This document shows, in pieces, positions 1-7,912 of a stretch of DNA of 42,220 bases; the stretch's first letter is position 1; each line of letters begins with the position of its first letter. Where the stretch lies: the NCBI GenBank assembly GCA_011391745.1, contig JAABPX010000034.1, forward strand, positions 1-42,220. The letters are read 5' to 3'. The translations under genes were made by a program, and so were the position numbers. Source of the stretch: Comamonadaceae bacterium. GTDB lineage: Bacteria; Pseudomonadota; Gammaproteobacteria; Burkholderiales; Burkholderiaceae_C. The notes below the pieces were generated by a model. The model saw only the letters and a program-made list of their open reading frames with translations, ran no database searches and had not been told where the DNA came from.

Positions 1-1
1 T

Positions 2-391
2 GAACTGCCCTTCACCAACCTGCCCTTGGTCAAAAGCATTTATTCCTCGCTCAAGAGTTTTGCCGATTACTTTGCACCGCACGAACGCGACGCGCAGCAG
101 GTGGTGTTGCTCAAACAACCCGACGGCGAGCTGTCCATCATTGGGCTGGTCACACGGCAAGACTTGGTGGGCCTGCCCGTGAACCCCGATCAAGTGCAGC
201 ACGTGGCCGTCTACCTGCCCATGGGCTACATGATCGGTGGCTACACGGTTTTTGTGCCGCGCAGCTGGGTGCAGGTGCTGGACATGTCGGTGGAAGAAGC
301 CATGCGCTCCTCGCTGATTGCCTGGATGAGCACCCCCAAAAAAACCATTCAACCCCAAACACACCATGACCACCACACCAGCGATTTTTGA
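2..391 (+). CDS. DUF502 family membrane protein, C-terminal part (5' end outside window)
   Basis: The reading frame is open from the window edge to TGA at 389-391, giving about 129 C-terminal residues. The segment LPLVKSIYSSLKSF followed by a beta-rich stretch (GLVTRQDL, VAVYLPMGYMIGGYTVFVP) matches the conserved soluble end of DUF502 proteins, which are bacterial inner-membrane proteins with two N-terminal membrane helices and no established biochemical role. The helices would lie upstream of this window. The tail is histidine-rich (HHDHH) because it is read out of frame through the start of the next gene, with a 26-bp overlap. A TTG inside the frame at position 26 is not the start, since family-conserved residues precede it. 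Membership is fairly sure; function is unknown. Confidence 0.75.
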   Translation, partial: ELPFTNLPLVKSIYSSLKSFADYFAPHERDAQQVVLLKQPDGELSIIGLVTRQDLVGLPVNPDQVQHVAVYLPMGYMIGGYTVFVPRSWVQVLDMSVEEAMRSSLIAWMSTPKKTIQPQTHHDHHTSDF

Positions 392-1562
392 TTCACAGGC
401 GTTTTTGTCGAAGCATGTTCAAGACACTTTGAATTTTTACGCGCCGACCGCGTTCGATACAAAAGGTGGTTTTTTTCACTACTTCAAAGACAACGGCGAC
501 GTTTATGACCGCAGCCATCGCCATTTGGTCAGTGCCACGCGCTTTGTTTTTAATTGGGCCCAAGCCCATCACCACACCCAACAACGCCCATACCTAGACT
601 GGACCCGACACGCCTTGGCGCACGTGCGCCGTTTTGTTTTGCCCTCGGGTACACAGCGGGGTTTGTGTGCCTGGACGCTTCGGGATCAGCAGATTGAAGA
701 CGCCACGGTGTTTGCCTACGGTCAGGCCTTTGTGTTGCTGGCCAACGCGCACGCCCACCGGGTGGGCTGCGCCACGGCGAACGATGTGGCCGAAGCCTTT
801 GATCGCATGAACGATGCGTTTTGGCTCAGCCAAGATTCGGCCTACGCCGACGAAATTTCGCCCGACGGTGTGTTGATCGACTACCGAGGGCAAAACGCCA
901 ACATGCACATGTGTGAAGCCTGTTTGGCGGCCCACGAATTCACGGGGGATGCCCGGTACCTGCGGCGCGCGCTTGAGCTCATTGAGCGTTTTGCTTTCGG
1001 GCTGGCCGACCAAGCCCAGGGCATGGTGTGGGAGCATTACCACCCGGACTGGTCCATCGACTGGGACTACAACAAAGACAACCCCGGCAACATCTTCAAG
1101 CCCTGGGGCTTTCAAACCGGTCACCAAACCGAATGGGCCAAATTGCTGCTCTTGGCTCACGCGTGTGCGCCCGACGCCACACTCGTCGCCCGCGCCCGCC
1201 AGCTCCACGACTTGGCCTACCGCCACGGTTGGGACACCGAGCACGGTGGCCTGATCTACGGTTTCGCCCCCGACCACACGCCCTGCGACACCGACAAATA
1301 CTTCTGGGTGCAAGCCGAGTCGTTTGCCAGCGCATGGCGGCTGTGGCGCGTGACCCAAGACCCCCAGTACTTGGCGCAGTACCGCGCCACCTGGCAATGG
1401 AGCTGGGCGCACTTGGTGGACCACCAACACGGCGCGTGGTTTCGCCTTGTGGATGCCCGAGGGGCGAAATTGGAAGACACCAAATCCCCCGCGGGCAAAA
1501 CCGATTACCACACCATGGGGGCCTGTTGGGACGTCATGCAGGCGGGTGGTTTGCAACCCTAA
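366..1562 (+). CDS. AGE-family sugar epimerase/isomerase, candidate D-mannose isomerase
   Basis: This 398-residue protein has the length and repeated helical-hairpin pattern of the N-acylglucosamine 2-epimerase (AGE) alpha/alpha-barrel family, which includes D-mannose isomerases and YihS-type aldose-ketose isomerases. Family motifs are visible: SRHRHLVSATRF-like region near 50-60, GQNANMHMCEA at 176-185, FQTGHQTEW at 249-257 and KTDYHTMGACWDV at 378-390. H253 and H382 are placed like the two catalytic histidines of YihS-type enzymes. The protein is cytosolic, with no signal peptide. It precedes a sugar ABC importer and a mannosylglycerate-hydrolase-like gene, so interconversion of mannose and fructose is an attractive role; that is inference. 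It starts at the ATG overlapping the DUF502 frame and ends 150 bp before the importer, so it may be transcribed separately. A cellobiose or N-acylglucosamine 2-epimerase remains possible. Confidence 0.8.
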   Translation: MTTTPAIFDSQAFLSKHVQDTLNFYAPTAFDTKGGFFHYFKDNGDVYDRSHRHLVSATRFVFNWAQAHHHTQQRPYLDWTRHALAHVRRFVLPSGTQRGLCAWTLRDQQIEDATVFAYGQAFVLLANAHAHRVGCATANDVAEAFDRMNDAFWLSQDSAYADEISPDGVLIDYRGQNANMHMCEACLAAHEFTGDARYLRRALELIERFAFGLADQAQGMVWEHYHPDWSIDWDYNKDNPGNIFKPWGFQTGHQTEWAKLLLLAHACAPDATLVARARQLHDLAYRHGWDTEHGGLIYGFAPDHTPCDTDKYFWVQAESFASAWRLWRVTQDPQYLAQYRATWQWSWAHLVDHQHGAWFRLVDARGAKLEDTKSPAGKTDYHTMGACWDVMQAGGLQP

Positions 1563-1582
1563 ACCCTGTTTTTTTAAGCAAA

Positions 1583-1598
1583 ACAAAAACGTTTCTGG
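1583..1598. promoter_or_regulatory. LacI-type operator, upstream copy (imperfect palindrome)
   Basis: The sequence ACAAAAACGTTTCTGG matches the perfect palindrome at 1649-1664 at 14 of 16 positions. Both have the central CG and A/T-rich arms typical of LacI-family operators. The centres are 66 bp apart, which suits binding of a tetramer or looping. The candidate regulator is the LacI protein encoded at 7913-8944. The regulator assignment is inference. Confidence 0.55.
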
Positions 1599-1648
1599 GG
1601 TTTACCCCCATGTTCACCCGGCTTGGGCGAAATTACCATGCACCCACA

Positions 1649-1664
1649 CCAAAAACGTTTTTGG
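1649..1664. promoter_or_regulatory. LacI-type operator, perfect 16-bp palindrome
   Basis: CCAAAAACGTTTTTGG is a perfect inverted repeat with a central CG, the usual architecture of a LacI-family operator. It lies 49 bp before the ATG of the binding-protein gene at 1713, within the 150-bp gap after the AGE gene. It is the best candidate site for the LacI regulator that closes this operon. I could not identify a convincing -35/-10 pair next to it. Confidence 0.65.
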
Positions 1665-1712
1665 TTGTTGGGTTCATTGCTCCACTTTCACTGTCCAAAT
1701 AGGAGAGACACC

Positions 1713-2987
1713 ATGAAGTTCGTCAACACACCTCGCCGACTGGTCATCGCCGCCCTGTGCGCCACGCTGGTCACAGGCGTGGCCCAAGCACAAAACGTGC
1801 TGCTGTGGTCCACACAAGCCTCACCCGTCAACGAGCAACAAGCCGTTCGCGACAAAGTGCTGAACAACGCGCCACAAGCCGTTGAATTCATCAGCAACCA
1901 AGAAGGCCCCTACTTCACCCGCCTGAACGCCGAGCTGCAAGCCGGCAAAGGCCAAATCGCGGTGTTGGGTGCTCTGCACGGCCAATTGGCTTCGAACGGC
2001 AAAGACCTGCACGACCTCAGCCAACTCGCCAAAGGCCTGAAAATCAGCCCTCGCTTCATGCAATTGGGCAAATTGGGCACGGGCGAACAAAAATACATCC
2101 CTTGGATGCAAGCCACCTTCGTGATGGTGGCCAACAAAAAAGCATTGCCTTTCTTGCCCGCTGGTGCTGACATCAATGCCCTGACTTACGACCAACTCGT
2201 GGCATGGTCCAAAAACATGGCCGAAAAAACCGGCGGCCCCAAATTTGGCTTTCCCGCTGGCCCCCAAGGCTTGAAGCATCGCTTCTTCCAGGGTTACCTC
2301 TACCCCTCCTACGCCGACTCGGTGGTCACCGAGTTCCGCTCAGCCCAAGCCGAAAAGGGCTGGCAGATGATGGTCAACCTCTGGCAGTACACCAACCCCG
2401 CCTCGACCACGTACAACTTCATGCAAGAGCCCTTGTTGGCCGATCAGGTGTGGGTGGCGTTTGACCACGTGGCCCGCTTGTCTGAAGCGCTGAACAAGCG
2501 TCCAGATGACTTCGTGGCGTTCCCTGCACCTGCAGGCCCCACAGGCCGTGGTTTTATGCCTGTGTTGGCGGGCTTGGCCATCCCCAAAACCGCCCCAGAC
2601 CGCGCGGCCAGCGAGAAGCTGATCGCTCACCTGATGCGCCCCGAAGTGCAATTGGCCACGCTGCAAGCCACCAACTTCTTCCCCACCGTGGACGCCAAAA
2701 TCCCGAACGACATTTCGTCGGCAGCGCGCATCGCGGGTGAAGCCGTGGCACGCCAAGCGTCCGCCAAAGACGCCAACCCAGGTTTGCTCCCCGTGGGCTT
2801 GGGCGCACAAGGCGGCAAGTTCAACCAAATCTACGTGGACGCGTTTGAGCGCATCGTGTTGGCTAAGCAGCCGATCCGCGCCGTGTTGGACAGCCAAGCC
2901 GATGCCTTGCGAAAAATCATGCAAGAGACCGGCGCACCGTGCTGGGAACCTGACCGCGCATCCGCTGGTGCTTGCCCTGTGAAGTAA
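1713..2987 (+). CDS. ABC transporter sugar-binding protein (family 1 extracellular solute-binding protein)
   Basis: This 424-residue protein starts at the ATG preceded by AGGAGAG at 1701-1707; longer in-frame extensions lack a ribosome site. Residues 1-26 form a classical signal peptide (NTPRR, hydrophobic core, AQA before QN), so the mature protein is periplasmic. The remainder has the composition and length of family-1 carbohydrate-binding proteins, with few recognisable short motifs. The C-terminal end carries two cysteines (APCW and GACPV) that could form a disulfide. It is followed after 10 bp by two permeases and an ATPase, forming one importer. The ligand is inferred from the downstream hydrolase to be a sugar-glycerate or related glycoside; other oligosaccharides are possible. 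Two LacI-type operators sit in front of it. Confidence 0.85.
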   Translation: MKFVNTPRRLVIAALCATLVTGVAQAQNVLLWSTQASPVNEQQAVRDKVLNNAPQAVEFISNQEGPYFTRLNAELQAGKGQIAVLGALHGQLASNGKDLHDLSQLAKGLKISPRFMQLGKLGTGEQKYIPWMQATFVMVANKKALPFLPAGADINALTYDQLVAWSKNMAEKTGGPKFGFPAGPQGLKHRFFQGYLYPSYADSVVTEFRSAQAEKGWQMMVNLWQYTNPASTTYNFMQEPLLADQVWVAFDHVARLSEALNKRPDDFVAFPAPAGPTGRGFMPVLAGLAIPKTAPDRAASEKLIAHLMRPEVQLATLQATNFFPTVDAKIPNDISSAARIAGEAVARQASAKDANPGLLPVGLGAQGGKFNQIYVDAFERIVLAKQPIRAVLDSQADALRKIMQETGAPCWEPDRASAGACPVK

Positions 2988-2997
2988 GGACCAAGCC

Positions 2998-3846
2998 ATG
3001 TCATCCCGTTGGTTGCCCTATGCCTTGATTGCACCCGCAACGGTGTTCACCGCTGCGCTGTTTCTCTATCCGTTTGGATTGGTGGCCAGTCAAGCGTTCA
3101 CAGGCAGCGACGGGGCGTTTGGTTTGGATCACTTTCGCACCATGGCGGACCATTGGAAGTTCGCCGGTGCGCTCAAAAACACGCTGTGGTTGGCCATCAT
3201 TGTGGTGCCGCTGCAGCTGTGTTTGGCCTTGGCTTTGGCCCAGATGGTCACGCGACTGCAAAAAGGCCGCGACACGATGCTCTACATCTGGACCATTCCC
3301 TTGGGCATCTCCGACCTGGCCGCCGGCATCATCTGGCTGGCCATTTTTGAACAAACCGGTTTTCTCAACACCCTACTGATGGGCGTTGGTGTGGTGAACG
3401 AGCCGGTGGGCTTTTTGGGTTATGCCAACCTGGGCACCACGCTGCTGGCGGTGGTCATGGCCGAGGTCTGGCGGGCCACGGCCATTGTGCTGGTCATTTT
3501 GGTGTCGGGCATGGGCTTGATCCCCAAGGAATACAGCGAAGCGGCCGAGGTGTTTGGCGCTGGCGCATGGGCCAAATTCTGGCGCGTGACCCTGCCTTTG
3601 CTCAAACCCAGCTTACAAACCGCGCTGATTCTGCGAACCATTCTGGCCTTTGAGGTGTTTGCGGTGGTCGCTGTGCTCTCGGGCACCCAATTTCCGGTAC
3701 TCATGGGCGAAACCTACGAGTGGCAGTTCACCATGCAAGACGGCTCGGTGGCGGCCGCTTACGCCATGGTCATCTTGGCTGTTTCCATCCTGTCGACGGT
3801 GTTTTATTTGCGTGTGCTGCGCACACCCGAAGGAGTTCGAGCATGA
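2998..3846 (+). CDS. ABC sugar transporter permease, MalF/UgpA type
   Basis: A 282-residue inner-membrane protein with about six hydrophobic segments, beginning with ALIAPATVFTAALFLYPFGL as the first helix. The cytoplasmic EAA loop is clear around residues 177-200 (EYSEAAEVFGAGAWAKFWRVTLP), the site that docks on the ATPase. It forms the heterodimeric channel with the next permease. It starts 10 bp after the binding-protein gene and overlaps the next gene by ATGA at 3843-3846, so translation is probably coupled. Family assignment is firm; substrate comes only from context. Confidence 0.9.
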   Translation: MSSRWLPYALIAPATVFTAALFLYPFGLVASQAFTGSDGAFGLDHFRTMADHWKFAGALKNTLWLAIIVVPLQLCLALALAQMVTRLQKGRDTMLYIWTIPLGISDLAAGIIWLAIFEQTGFLNTLLMGVGVVNEPVGFLGYANLGTTLLAVVMAEVWRATAIVLVILVSGMGLIPKEYSEAAEVFGAGAWAKFWRVTLPLLKPSLQTALILRTILAFEVFAVVAVLSGTQFPVLMGETYEWQFTMQDGSVAAAYAMVILAVSILSTVFYLRVLRTPEGVRA

Positions 3847-4673
3847 GCGCGCCGATCACGCTTGAGCAGGCGCAACGGCGCACACGCCGCGTCTTGCTGA
3901 TTGGGGCTGTGGTGGCCACCGCCTGGGTGCTGTTGCCGCTCTATTTTTTGATGGTCAACGCGTTCTCGTCGCCCGCCTCAGTGGCACAGTTTCCGAAAGA
4001 GTTTTGGCCCGAAGGCAACACCGAAAGTCTGCAATTCTTGTTGGGCTTCCAAGGTGTGATCAGTGCCTTGATCAACTCATTGGCCGTGGCGGCAATGACC
4101 ATGGTGATCTCCATCGCGTTGGGGGCACCCGCGGGTTACGCCATTGCACGCTACGAATTCCGAGGCAAAACCGCCTTTCGCATGCTCATCATGCTGACCC
4201 GCGCCTTCCCCTTGCCTCTGCTGGCCTTGCCTTTGGCGGTGCTGTTCATTCGCTCGGGGGTGGACGACACGCTGTGGGGGTTGGCCATGGTGCACACCAT
4301 GCTCGCCCTGCCCTTTGCCGTGCTCATCACCTATTCGCTGTTTTCGGGCGTGCCGGTGGAGCTGGAAGAAGCCGCTTGGGTGTTTGGCTGCAACAAATGG
4401 CAAGCGTTTCTGCGCGTGGTGTTGCCACTGGCCGCACCGGGCTTGGCCGCTTCGGCCGTGTTTGCCTTTGTGATTTCGTGGAACGAGGTGTTTGCGGCCG
4501 CCGTGCTCACCATTGAAAACCGCACACTCACCGCCTTTTTGCTGCAAAGCCTCAACACCTCGCCCGTTTATTTGAAGTTCGCTGGTGGCGCCTTGTTGGT
4601 GGTGCCCGCGGCCATTTTTATGTTCCTCATCCGCAAGCACCTGTTTGCGATGTGGGGCATCTCCAACCGCTAA
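3843..4673 (+). CDS. ABC sugar transporter permease, MalG/UgpE type
   Basis: The gene encodes 276 residues. Its ATG overlaps the preceding TGA, and this start gives a short cytoplasmic N-terminus (QAQRRTRR) before the first membrane helix (VLLIGAVVATAWVLLPLYFLMV). The EAA loop appears around residues 169-195 (VELEEAAWVFGCNKWQAFLRVVLP). Six membrane segments and a C-terminal RKHLFAMWGI match MalG-type permeases. It pairs with the MalF-type subunit encoded immediately upstream and contacts the ATPase encoded 13 bp downstream. A longer in-frame extension to 3720 is open but has no independent support, because it runs through the upstream gene. Confidence 0.9.
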   Translation: MSAPITLEQAQRRTRRVLLIGAVVATAWVLLPLYFLMVNAFSSPASVAQFPKEFWPEGNTESLQFLLGFQGVISALINSLAVAAMTMVISIALGAPAGYAIARYEFRGKTAFRMLIMLTRAFPLPLLALPLAVLFIRSGVDDTLWGLAMVHTMLALPFAVLITYSLFSGVPVELEEAAWVFGCNKWQAFLRVVLPLAAPGLAASAVFAFVISWNEVFAAAVLTIENRTLTAFLLQSLNTSPVYLKFAGGALLVVPAAIFMFLIRKHLFAMWGISNR

Positions 4674-4686
4674 AGGACAGGCTGCC

Positions 4687-5736
4687 ATGGCCGACATCCG
4701 CATTGCCAACATCACCAAACACTTTGGCGCGTTTCATGCGCTCAAAGGCATTGACTTACACGTCAAAGACCAAGAATTCATGGTCTTGCTCGGGGCCTCG
4801 GGCTGCGGCAAGTCCACGCTGCTGCGCGCCATCGCTGGACTGGAAAGCGCCGACACAGGCACCGTGCACGTGGGCGAAGAGCGCATCGACCACCTGCAAG
4901 CCAAAGACCGGCGCCTATCGATGGTGTTCCAAAACTACGCCGTGTTTCCACACCTCACGGTGTTCGAGAACATCGCGTTTGGCTTGCGCATGCAAAAGCG
5001 CCCCGACAGCGACGTGCGCCAAAAGGTTCAGCGCGTGGCTGAGCTGGTGCACCTGGAAGCGCTGCTGCACCGCTACTCTGGGCAACTCAGCGGCGGTCAA
5101 CGCCAGCGCGTGGCCTTGGCCAGGGCGTTGGCGGTGGAGCCGCGTGTGATTTTGATGGACGAGCCATTGTCCAACCTCGATGCGCTGCTGCGGCTTGAAA
5201 TGCGCGCCGAACTCAAAACCATCTTGGCGCAAAGCAAAACCACCACCATCTACGTGACACACGATCAAGTCGAAGCCATGAGCTTGGCCGACCGCATCGC
5301 CATCATGAACCAAGGCGTGATCGTGCAGTGCGACACCCCACTGGAGATTTACCGCAACCCCGCCACCACCTTTGTGGCCGGTTTTATTGGCAACCCGCCC
5401 ATGAATTTTGTGCCAGCGCGTGCCGTCGACGATGGTGTCTTCGAGGCACTGGGCCTTCAACTTCGAGGACCGCGCGGGCACGCCACCCTGACCCTGGGCG
5501 TGCGCCCGGAAGACCTGCAGCCCGCCAACGAAGGCTTTGGGATTGAAGTGGCCGTTGTGGAGCCCTTGGGTGCGCACACCTTGGTGACCGCTTTTGTGGG
5601 TGAGCCACGCCAAGTGTTTCGCGCCGCACTCGACAGCACCGAGCACCACCGAGCGGGGCAACGGCTCAAGCTCATGCCCGCCTTGCCCCGCGTGCGCTGG
5701 TACGACAGCGCTGGCCAAATGATCCACGGAGACTGA
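4687..5736 (+). CDS. ABC sugar transporter ATPase, MalK/UgpC type
   Basis: A 349-residue ATP-hydrolysing subunit that powers the importer from the cytoplasmic side. Walker A is GASGCGKST at 36-44, the Q-loop lies near VFQNY at 81-85, the signature LSGGQ is at 135-139, Walker B VILMDE is at 155-160 and the switch histidine is in YVTHDQ. After residue 235 a TOBE-like regulatory domain follows (GFIGNPPMNFVPA, LGVRPEDLQ), as in MalK/UgpC proteins. The chosen ATG follows AAAGGACAGG; extensions upstream run in the permease gene. It lies between the permeases and the glycosidase gene, so import and hydrolysis are co-expressed. Confidence 0.92.
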   Translation: MADIRIANITKHFGAFHALKGIDLHVKDQEFMVLLGASGCGKSTLLRAIAGLESADTGTVHVGEERIDHLQAKDRRLSMVFQNYAVFPHLTVFENIAFGLRMQKRPDSDVRQKVQRVAELVHLEALLHRYSGQLSGGQRQRVALARALAVEPRVILMDEPLSNLDALLRLEMRAELKTILAQSKTTTIYVTHDQVEAMSLADRIAIMNQGVIVQCDTPLEIYRNPATTFVAGFIGNPPMNFVPARAVDDGVFEALGLQLRGPRGHATLTLGVRPEDLQPANEGFGIEVAVVEPLGAHTLVTAFVGEPRQVFRAALDSTEHHRAGQRLKLMPALPRVRWYDSAGQMIHGD

Positions 5737-5740
5737 ACAC

Positions 5741-7021
5741 ATGAACACCGACGACATGGTTCAGGAAGCGCATCGCATCCTGCAACTCAACGACAAAGGC
5801 CACTACACCGTCCCCACCCACGGTCTGTACCCGTTTCAGTGGAACTGGGACTCGTGCCTCACGGCGCTGGGCCAACAGCAACTGAGCGAAGACCGGGCTT
5901 GGCTGGAAATCGAGACCTTGGTGCAGCACCAGTGGCCCGATGGCATGGTGCCGCACATCGTTTTTCATGAGCCCAACGACGGCTACTTTCCTGGACCCGA
6001 GGTTTGGGGCACCCAGCGGCCTGTGCCCACCTCCGGCATCACACAACCGCCGGTGATGGGCATGGTCATTGAACAACTGTGGCAACGCAGCCCACAGACC
6101 GACGACATACGCCGGCGCTGCCTTGCCCTCATGCAAGCGGCGGACCGCTGGCACCAGTGGTTCTTCCGCTGCCGCGACCCACAGGGCACGGGCTTGGTCG
6201 CCTTGCTGCACCCATGGGAATCCGGTCGCGACAACTCACTCGATTGGGTGGATGCCTTGGCCGATGTGCCGGCCGATCACGTGGGCCCCTACCAGCGGCG
6301 CGACACCCAACACGTCGATCCCAGCCACCGCCCCACCCAATTCGAATACGACCGCTACGTGGCGTTGGTGCAAGGCTTTCGCGCACTGGGCTGGGACAAC
6401 AGCCGACTGCACGACGCATCGCCATTCCAAGTGGTGGACCCTGGCTTTAACGCCATCCTGATCCACTCCGACCAAGCCCTGGCGCGGCTGGCGCAGGCCC
6501 TTGATGACCCCGCGCTGGCCCAACGGGCGCAGGCCCGGGCGCAGCGAGGCATCAGCGCCATGGACAGCCTGTGGAGCAACGCCCATGGTCAATACCTGTG
6601 CCTGAACCGGCGCACCGGGGCTCTGGTGGACAGCGCCAGTGTGGGCGGCTTGCTCCCAGTGTTGGTCTTGCCCGCGGGCCACGCACATTGGCGCGCGTTG
6701 TGTGAACGCCTGCACAACTCACTCCAACTCGCGCCTTTTGGGGTGGCCAGCCATTGGCCCAGCGACCCGCGTTTTGACGGCAAGCGCTACTGGCGCGGCC
6801 CATCGTGGCTGATCGTGAACTACCTGCTCATCAAAGGCCTGCGAGACAGCGAAGAGCACGACTTGGCTCAGGCGATTGTGGCGGCCAGCCTGCGCTGCAT
6901 TGAGCATGCCGGTTGTTCCGAGTACTACCACCCCGTCACCGGCGAAGCGCTCGGCGGTGGCACCTTCACTTGGACGGCGGCCATGGTGCTGGAGTTTTTG
7001 CAGTTTCATCAACCCGCATGA
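5741..7021 (+). CDS. Glycoside hydrolase of the mannosylglycerate/glucosylglycerate hydrolase (GH63-like) type
   Basis: This 426-residue enzyme has the (alpha/alpha)6-barrel motifs of MGH-type hydrolases related to GH63. Visible are YPFQWNWDS at 30-38, HPWESGRDNSLDW at 157-169, YWRGPSW at 350-356 and CSEYYHPVTGE at 392-402. By analogy with characterised mannosylglycerate hydrolases, D164 in the SGRDN motif is the likely general acid and E402 the likely base. There is no signal peptide, so it acts on substrate already imported. The ATG lies 4 bp after the ATPase stop, and the gene ends in an ATGA overlap with the transporter gene that follows. Substrate could be mannosylglycerate, glucosylglycerate or a related glucoside; trehalase or glucosidase activity is a less likely alternative. 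Confidence 0.82.
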   Translation: MNTDDMVQEAHRILQLNDKGHYTVPTHGLYPFQWNWDSCLTALGQQQLSEDRAWLEIETLVQHQWPDGMVPHIVFHEPNDGYFPGPEVWGTQRPVPTSGITQPPVMGMVIEQLWQRSPQTDDIRRRCLALMQAADRWHQWFFRCRDPQGTGLVALLHPWESGRDNSLDWVDALADVPADHVGPYQRRDTQHVDPSHRPTQFEYDRYVALVQGFRALGWDNSRLHDASPFQVVDPGFNAILIHSDQALARLAQALDDPALAQRAQARAQRGISAMDSLWSNAHGQYLCLNRRTGALVDSASVGGLLPVLVLPAGHAHWRALCERLHNSLQLAPFGVASHWPSDPRFDGKRYWRGPSWLIVNYLLIKGLRDSEEHDLAQAIVAASLRCIEHAGCSEYYHPVTGEALGGGTFTWTAAMVLEFLQFHQPA

Positions 7022-7911
7022 TGCTCACGCGCCACACCAACGGCTGGCCCGTGGTGGCCGTGCTGTTGGCGGTGTTCATGTTTTCACTCATCGAATGGGT
7101 GGTGCGCCAATTGCTGGTGCACTATCCCTTGCACCAAGTGATCTGGTTGCGCAGCGCCGCAGCCATTCCGGTTTTGCTCATTGCGCTGTGGGCCATTGGC
7201 CAACGCGCTCCCGCGCCGCCCGCTGCACGCTGGACCTTGCCGTGGCCCAAGCGCTGGCTGCTGCACCTGCTTCGAAGCGTCTTGGGCACGCTCTCCATGG
7301 CCTGCATTTTTTACGCGGTGGGCCAAATCCCCTTGGGCACCGCCGCGGCGCTGACGGCCACCGCACCCTTTTTTGTGTTGCTGCTGTCGCCCCATGTGTT
7401 GGGCGAACGCGTGCCGTGGCAACGCTGGGCGGGGGTGGCGGTGGGGTTTTTGGGCGTGTGTTTGGTCACCGGGCCACAAGACGCCACGGCCTGGCGCGGC
7501 ATGGCCAGCGCGTTGTTGGGCGCCTTGTGCTCGGCCACGCTCATGGTGTTGTTGCGCTACTTGGCGCAACGTGAGCCCACCACCCAAACCGCCTTGTTCA
7601 ATGCCTTGGGCATCACCGCATGGTCCACGCTGGGCTTGGTTTTGTGGGGCATAACGCCGTTGTTGCTGCAAGACCTGGTTTGGGTGGGGGTGATGGGGGT
7701 TCTGGGCGGCGGCGCACATTGGCTATCGACCTGGGCGTACCGCCGTGGTCAAGCCGGTGCGCTGGCACCGTTGGGGTTTTCGGCCTGCGTTTGGGGCTTG
7801 GTGTTGGGCTACCTGTCGTTTGGCGAAACGCCCACAGGGCTGGCCTTGGTGGGCACTGCCACGATAATCGCTGGTGGCTATGTGGCCACCCGAGCAAACC
7901 CACCCCACTGA
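7018..7911 (+). CDS. EamA/DMT-superfamily membrane transporter
   Basis: The protein is about 297 residues with roughly ten hydrophobic segments arranged as two EamA repeats. The first starts at WPVVAVLLAVFMFSLIEW, with the family-typical LRSAAAIPVLL following; the second starts around the EPTTQTALFNALGI region. Proteins of this type are inner-membrane drug/metabolite transporters, often exporters. The start is at ATGATG, overlapping the glycosidase stop at 7019-7021, so it is tied to the sugar operon. Its cargo is not evident. It could export a hydrolysis product or an excess metabolite, or act in unrelated solute efflux; no residue decides this. Confidence 0.82.
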   Translation: MMLTRHTNGWPVVAVLLAVFMFSLIEWVVRQLLVHYPLHQVIWLRSAAAIPVLLIALWAIGQRAPAPPAARWTLPWPKRWLLHLLRSVLGTLSMACIFYAVGQIPLGTAAALTATAPFFVLLLSPHVLGERVPWQRWAGVAVGFLGVCLVTGPQDATAWRGMASALLGALCSATLMVLLRYLAQREPTTQTALFNALGITAWSTLGLVLWGITPLLLQDLVWVGVMGVLGGGAHWLSTWAYRRGQAGALAPLGFSACVWGLVLGYLSFGETPTGLALVGTATIIAGGYVATRANPPH

Positions 7912-7912
7912 C

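Noticed and set aside
1544..1575. Terminator after the AGE gene
   Set aside because: GGGT and ACCC arms give only a 4-bp stem and the T run starts about ten bases later, so a functional intrinsic terminator is not supported.
594..1586. A 330-residue open frame on the minus strand
   Set aside because: Antisense to the AGE isomerase, no family motifs and valine/glycine-biased composition; the opposite strand encodes recognisable AGE motifs.
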